Assembly: GCA_036703985.1 (NCBI GenBank)
Contig: DATNQN010000008.1
Coordinates: forward strand, 30,947 to 94,946
Length of the DNA stretch: 64,000 nucleotides
Source of the DNA: Leptolyngbyaceae cyanobacterium
GTDB lineage: Bacteria > Cyanobacteriota > Cyanobacteriia > Cyanobacteriales > Aerosakkonemataceae
Direction of reading: 5' to 3'
In this document: positions 61,852 through 64,000 of the stretch, piece by piece
Numbering within the stretch: the first letter of the stretch is position 1
Layout of the letters: each line of letters opens with the position of its first letter
Program-made: the position numbers and the translations under genes
Notes under the pieces: model-generated
The model's database searches: none
What the model was told of the DNA's origin: nothing
Seen by the model: the letters and a program-made list of their open reading frames with translations, nothing else

Positions 61852-63567
61852 ATGAGTTATAGAATGGATCGGCGTGCTTATGCCCAGACTTACGGCCCCA
61901 CTGTAGGCGATCGCATTCGCCTTGCCGATACGGAATTATTTATAGAAGTTGAACGAGATTTAACCACCTACGGCGATGAAGTTAAATTTGGTGGCGGAAA
62001 AGTAATCCGTGATGGCATGGGACAATCACCAATTTCTAACACTGATGGTGCTGTGGATCTGGTAATTACTAATGCTTTAATCCTTGATTGGTGGGGAATC
62101 GTTAAAGCAGATATCGGGATTAAAGATGGCAAAATATTTAAAATTGGGAAAGCGGGAAATCCTTATATTCAAGATAATGTAAATATTATTATCGGCCCCG
62201 GTACGGAAGCGATCGCCGGAGAAGGAACGATCCTGACTGCTGGCGGCATCGATACCCACATTCACTTTATTTGCCCCCAACAAATCGAAACCGCGATCGC
62301 ATCCGGTATCACCACCATGATCGGCGGCGGTACTGGCCCCGCTACTGGTACAAATGCTACCACCTGTACGCCTGGGCCTTGGAATATTTACCGAATGTTA
62401 CAAGCCGCCGATGCCTTTCCCATTAATCTGGGATTTCTCGGTAAAGGTAACAGCAGTCAACCGCAAGCCTTAGAAGAACAAGTGTTAGCGGGTGCAATGG
62501 GCTTGAAGTTGCACGAAGATTGGGGAACTACCCCAGCCGCGATCGATACTTGCCTCACTGTTGCCGATAACTATGACGTGCAAGTAGCAATTCATACCGA
62601 TACTCTCAACGAAGCGGGTTTTGTAGAAGCAACGATCGCTGCTTTCAAAGGTCGCACCATCCACACTTACCACACGGAAGGCGCGGGAGGCGGACACGCA
62701 CCGGATATCATCAAAGTGTGCGGTGAAGCGAACGTGCTACCTTCTTCTACCAATCCCACGCGCCCCTACACCCTTAACACTTTAGACGAACACCTGGATA
62801 TGTTGATGGTGTGTCATCACTTGTCACCATCGATACCAGAAGATGTGGCTTTTGCGGAATCACGGATACGAAGAGAAACGATCGCAGCTGAAGATATCCT
62901 GCACGACTTGGGCGCATTTAGTATGATTTCCTCCGACTCCCAAGCAATGGGACGAGTAGGGGAAGTAATTATTCGCACTTGGCAGACGGCGCACAAAATG
63001 AAGGTACAGCGAGGAATACTTGCAGCAGGAGAAGAAGAGAGTTTAGCAGATAATTTTCGGGCGAAGCGGTACGTCGCGAAATATACGATCAATCCTGCGA
63101 TCGCACATGGAATTTCTCAATATGTTGGTTCTGTGGAAGAAGGGAAATTAGCAGATTTGTGCCTTTGGCGACCAGCATTTTTTGGTGTGAAACCGGAACT
63201 CGTGATTAAAGGAGGTGCGATCGCATATGCTCAAATGGGAGACGCCAACGCCAGCATTCCCACCCCGCAACCAGTGCATATGCGCCCAATGTTTGGTAGT
63301 TTTGGAGGTGCGATCGCAGCCACATCCCTAACATTCGTTTCCCAAGCAGCAATCGATGCAGAAATACCCATCCAATTAAAATTACAAAAACCCGCAGCAT
63401 CAGTATCGGGAACGCGACAAATTACCAAGCGAGACATGAAATTAAACGACCTTTTGCCTCGCATAGAAGTCGATCCAGAAACCTATGAAGTAAGGGCAGA
63501 TGGTGAATTATTAATTTGCGAACCAGCGACAATTTTACCAATGGCACAACGGTACTTTTTGTTCTGA
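61852..63567 (+). CDS. ureC: Urease subunit alpha (catalytic)
   Basis: 571-aa catalytic subunit hydrolysing urea to ammonia and carbamate in the cytoplasm. All active-site residues are visible: nickel ligands H136 and H138 (THIHF), carbamylated K219 (GLKLHEDWG), H248, H274 (GGGHAPD region preceded by TYHTEGAGG) and D362 (SSDSQAMG). The flap is C321-H322 in MVCHHL. Length is normal. It is 158 bases after the divergent start of the fusion gene, so it needs its own promoter, unlike the classic ureABC operon. A GTA-N8-TAT near match to an NtcA box lies upstream but is weak. Confidence 0.97.
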   Translation: MSYRMDRRAYAQTYGPTVGDRIRLADTELFIEVERDLTTYGDEVKFGGGKVIRDGMGQSPISNTDGAVDLVITNALILDWWGIVKADIGIKDGKIFKIGKAGNPYIQDNVNIIIGPGTEAIAGEGTILTAGGIDTHIHFICPQQIETAIASGITTMIGGGTGPATGTNATTCTPGPWNIYRMLQAADAFPINLGFLGKGNSSQPQALEEQVLAGAMGLKLHEDWGTTPAAIDTCLTVADNYDVQVAIHTDTLNEAGFVEATIAAFKGRTIHTYHTEGAGGGHAPDIIKVCGEANVLPSSTNPTRPYTLNTLDEHLDMLMVCHHLSPSIPEDVAFAESRIRRETIAAEDILHDLGAFSMISSDSQAMGRVGEVIIRTWQTAHKMKVQRGILAAGEEESLADNFRAKRYVAKYTINPAIAHGISQYVGSVEEGKLADLCLWRPAFFGVKPELVIKGGAIAYAQMGDANASIPTPQPVHMRPMFGSFGGAIAATSLTFVSQAAIDAEIPIQLKLQKPAASVSGTRQITKRDMKLNDLLPRIEVDPETYEVRADGELLICEPATILPMAQRYFLF

Positions 63568-63582
63568 TTTCGCGAACATTTT

Positions 63583-63657
63583 TGTAGGGACACGGATGAT
63601 TAAAATTTGGCTCTATGCCAATATATTTATGATGATTTATAATGTCGTGTCCCTACA
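63583..63657. repeat. Small inverted-repeat element (MITE-like)
   Basis: TGTAGGGACACG (63583-63594) and CGTGTCCCTACA (63646-63657) are perfect 12-bp terminal inverted repeats around about 50 AT-rich bases, with no coding capacity. Confidence 0.75.
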
Positions 63658-63660
63658 GTA

Positions 63661-63692
63661 ATATTTATTGACAATAATATTTATTGACAATA
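63661..63692 (+). repeat. Exact tandem duplication of a 16-base unit
   Basis: ATATTTATTGACAATA occurs twice back to back (63661-63676, 63677-63692), directly beside the inverted-repeat element. A CTGACTC/CTGAATT heptamer run follows to 63727. Confidence 0.85.
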
Positions 63693-63766
63693 ATTCTGAA
63701 TTCTGACTCCTGACTCCTGAATTCTGCCCTAAAGAAGGTGTCCCGACTTATAACAATATCTATTCC

Positions 63767-64000
63767 TTGACACTCCGCGCCGTGAACGGACGCGGATTCT
63801 TAAGAGATAAAAATCCTTAAAGGGTTAGCCAAAAACCCGCTAGACACTCGCTCAAAATCGAGTCTGTGCTTACTTTTTACCAAAATATTAGCACTGCCGT
63901 TTAGATCGGCTGAAACGAGATGTTTATTTTTTGTTCGATACAATCCACGTTTAATCCTCATACCAGAAAACGCTTGTTTACTGGGATTGTCGGCATTGTA
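63767..64000 (-). mobile_element. Right end of an IS200/IS605-type (TnpB-only or TnpA-TnpB) element, partial
   Basis: Downstream of the TnpB stop, read on the minus strand, lies an imperfect hairpin CCGCGTCCGTTCACGGCGCGG. GAGTGTCAA follows, the usual right-end structure and cleavage-site ending of IS605/IS1341 elements. The element continues beyond the window. This 3' part would also contribute the scaffold of a TnpB-associated omega RNA. Confidence 0.75.
63800..64000 (-). CDS. tnpB: TnpB family RNA-guided endonuclease, C-terminal fragment (5' part outside window)
   Basis: The last 66 codons of a minus-strand gene that enters from beyond position 64000. The sequence includes HLVSADLNGSANILVKSK, which matches the C-terminal RuvC-III segment of TnpB (usually ADxNGAxNI), with the catalytic Asp in SADLNG. 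The tail FLANPLRIFIS* is typical of cyanobacterial IS1341-type proteins. The stop TAA is at 63800-63802. Whether the whole gene is intact cannot be judged here. TnpB is a transposon-encoded nuclease guided by an RNA from the element's right end. Confidence 0.85.
   Translation of the reverse strand, partial: YNADNPSKQAFSGMRIKRGLYRTKNKHLVSADLNGSANILVKSKHRLDFERVSSGFLANPLRIFIS

Overview
The window looks like a piece of a filamentous-type cyanobacterial chromosome. HIP1-like octamers (GCGATCGC and near variants) occur throughout, the base composition is moderately AT-rich, and many genes belong to families typical of cyanobacteria: slr1658/slr1659-type regulators, CPP1-like, DUF2811, DUF3082, and 4-hydroxyphenylpyruvate dioxygenase. 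Short periodic intergenic repeats with 7- and 10-base units, and long hairpin repeats, are also typical. No rRNA or tRNA gene was seen. No exact species can be named from the sequence.

Positions 1-6.6 kb: a secreted subtilase with a membrane C-terminus, a small OB-like protein, and a thioredoxin-like gene enclosed by inverted repeats. These are followed by a minus-strand signalling operon of diguanylate cyclase, anti-sigma-type ATPase, STAS antagonist and adenylate cyclase. The two cyclases begin with the same duplicated EHGD coiled-coil module. Positions 7-24 kb: a divergent 1629-residue hybrid histidine kinase with CBS and six PAS domains, a CHAT-like/TPR membrane protein, D-Ala-D-Ala ligase, an SDR, HPPD, a CPP1-like protein, two tandem OmpR-type regulators, a DUF2811 protein and a GAF/HD-GYP phosphodiesterase. 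A cluster of DnaA-box-like 9-mers lies beside the HD-GYP gene.

Positions 24-34 kb: repeat-rich intergenic DNA, a pentapeptide protein, the minus-strand operon rsmA-ispE-DUF3082, an unrecognised protein with SxxK/SxN/KxG signatures, and three tandem AIM24-type genes ending in an M48 protease. Positions 34-49 kb: urea ABC transporter genes urtA-B-C-D, then glgX (+) and treY/treZ (-), then urtE, so the transporter genes are split by a glycogen-to-trehalose block. UrtC has an unusual N-terminal extension of about 280 residues with three copies of an RKIYHFPR motif.

Positions 49-64 kb: a CHASE4 histidine kinase, a radical SAM protein overlapping a methyltransferase-like gene, formamidase with its FmdB-like partner, and urease genes ureD, ureA, ureB and ureC. 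The urease genes are interspersed with a diiron ferritin-like gene, a Coq4-like gene and a large membrane-anchored fusion of a pentapeptide helix to a periplasmic sugar-binding fold. The window ends in the C-terminus of a TnpB and the right end of its IS605-type element.

Together the 34-63 kb half is a nitrogen-scavenging region (urea uptake, urea hydrolysis, formamide hydrolysis) next to storage-carbon mobilisation. The first 24 kb are dominated by signal transduction (c-di-GMP, cAMP, partner switching, phosphorelay).
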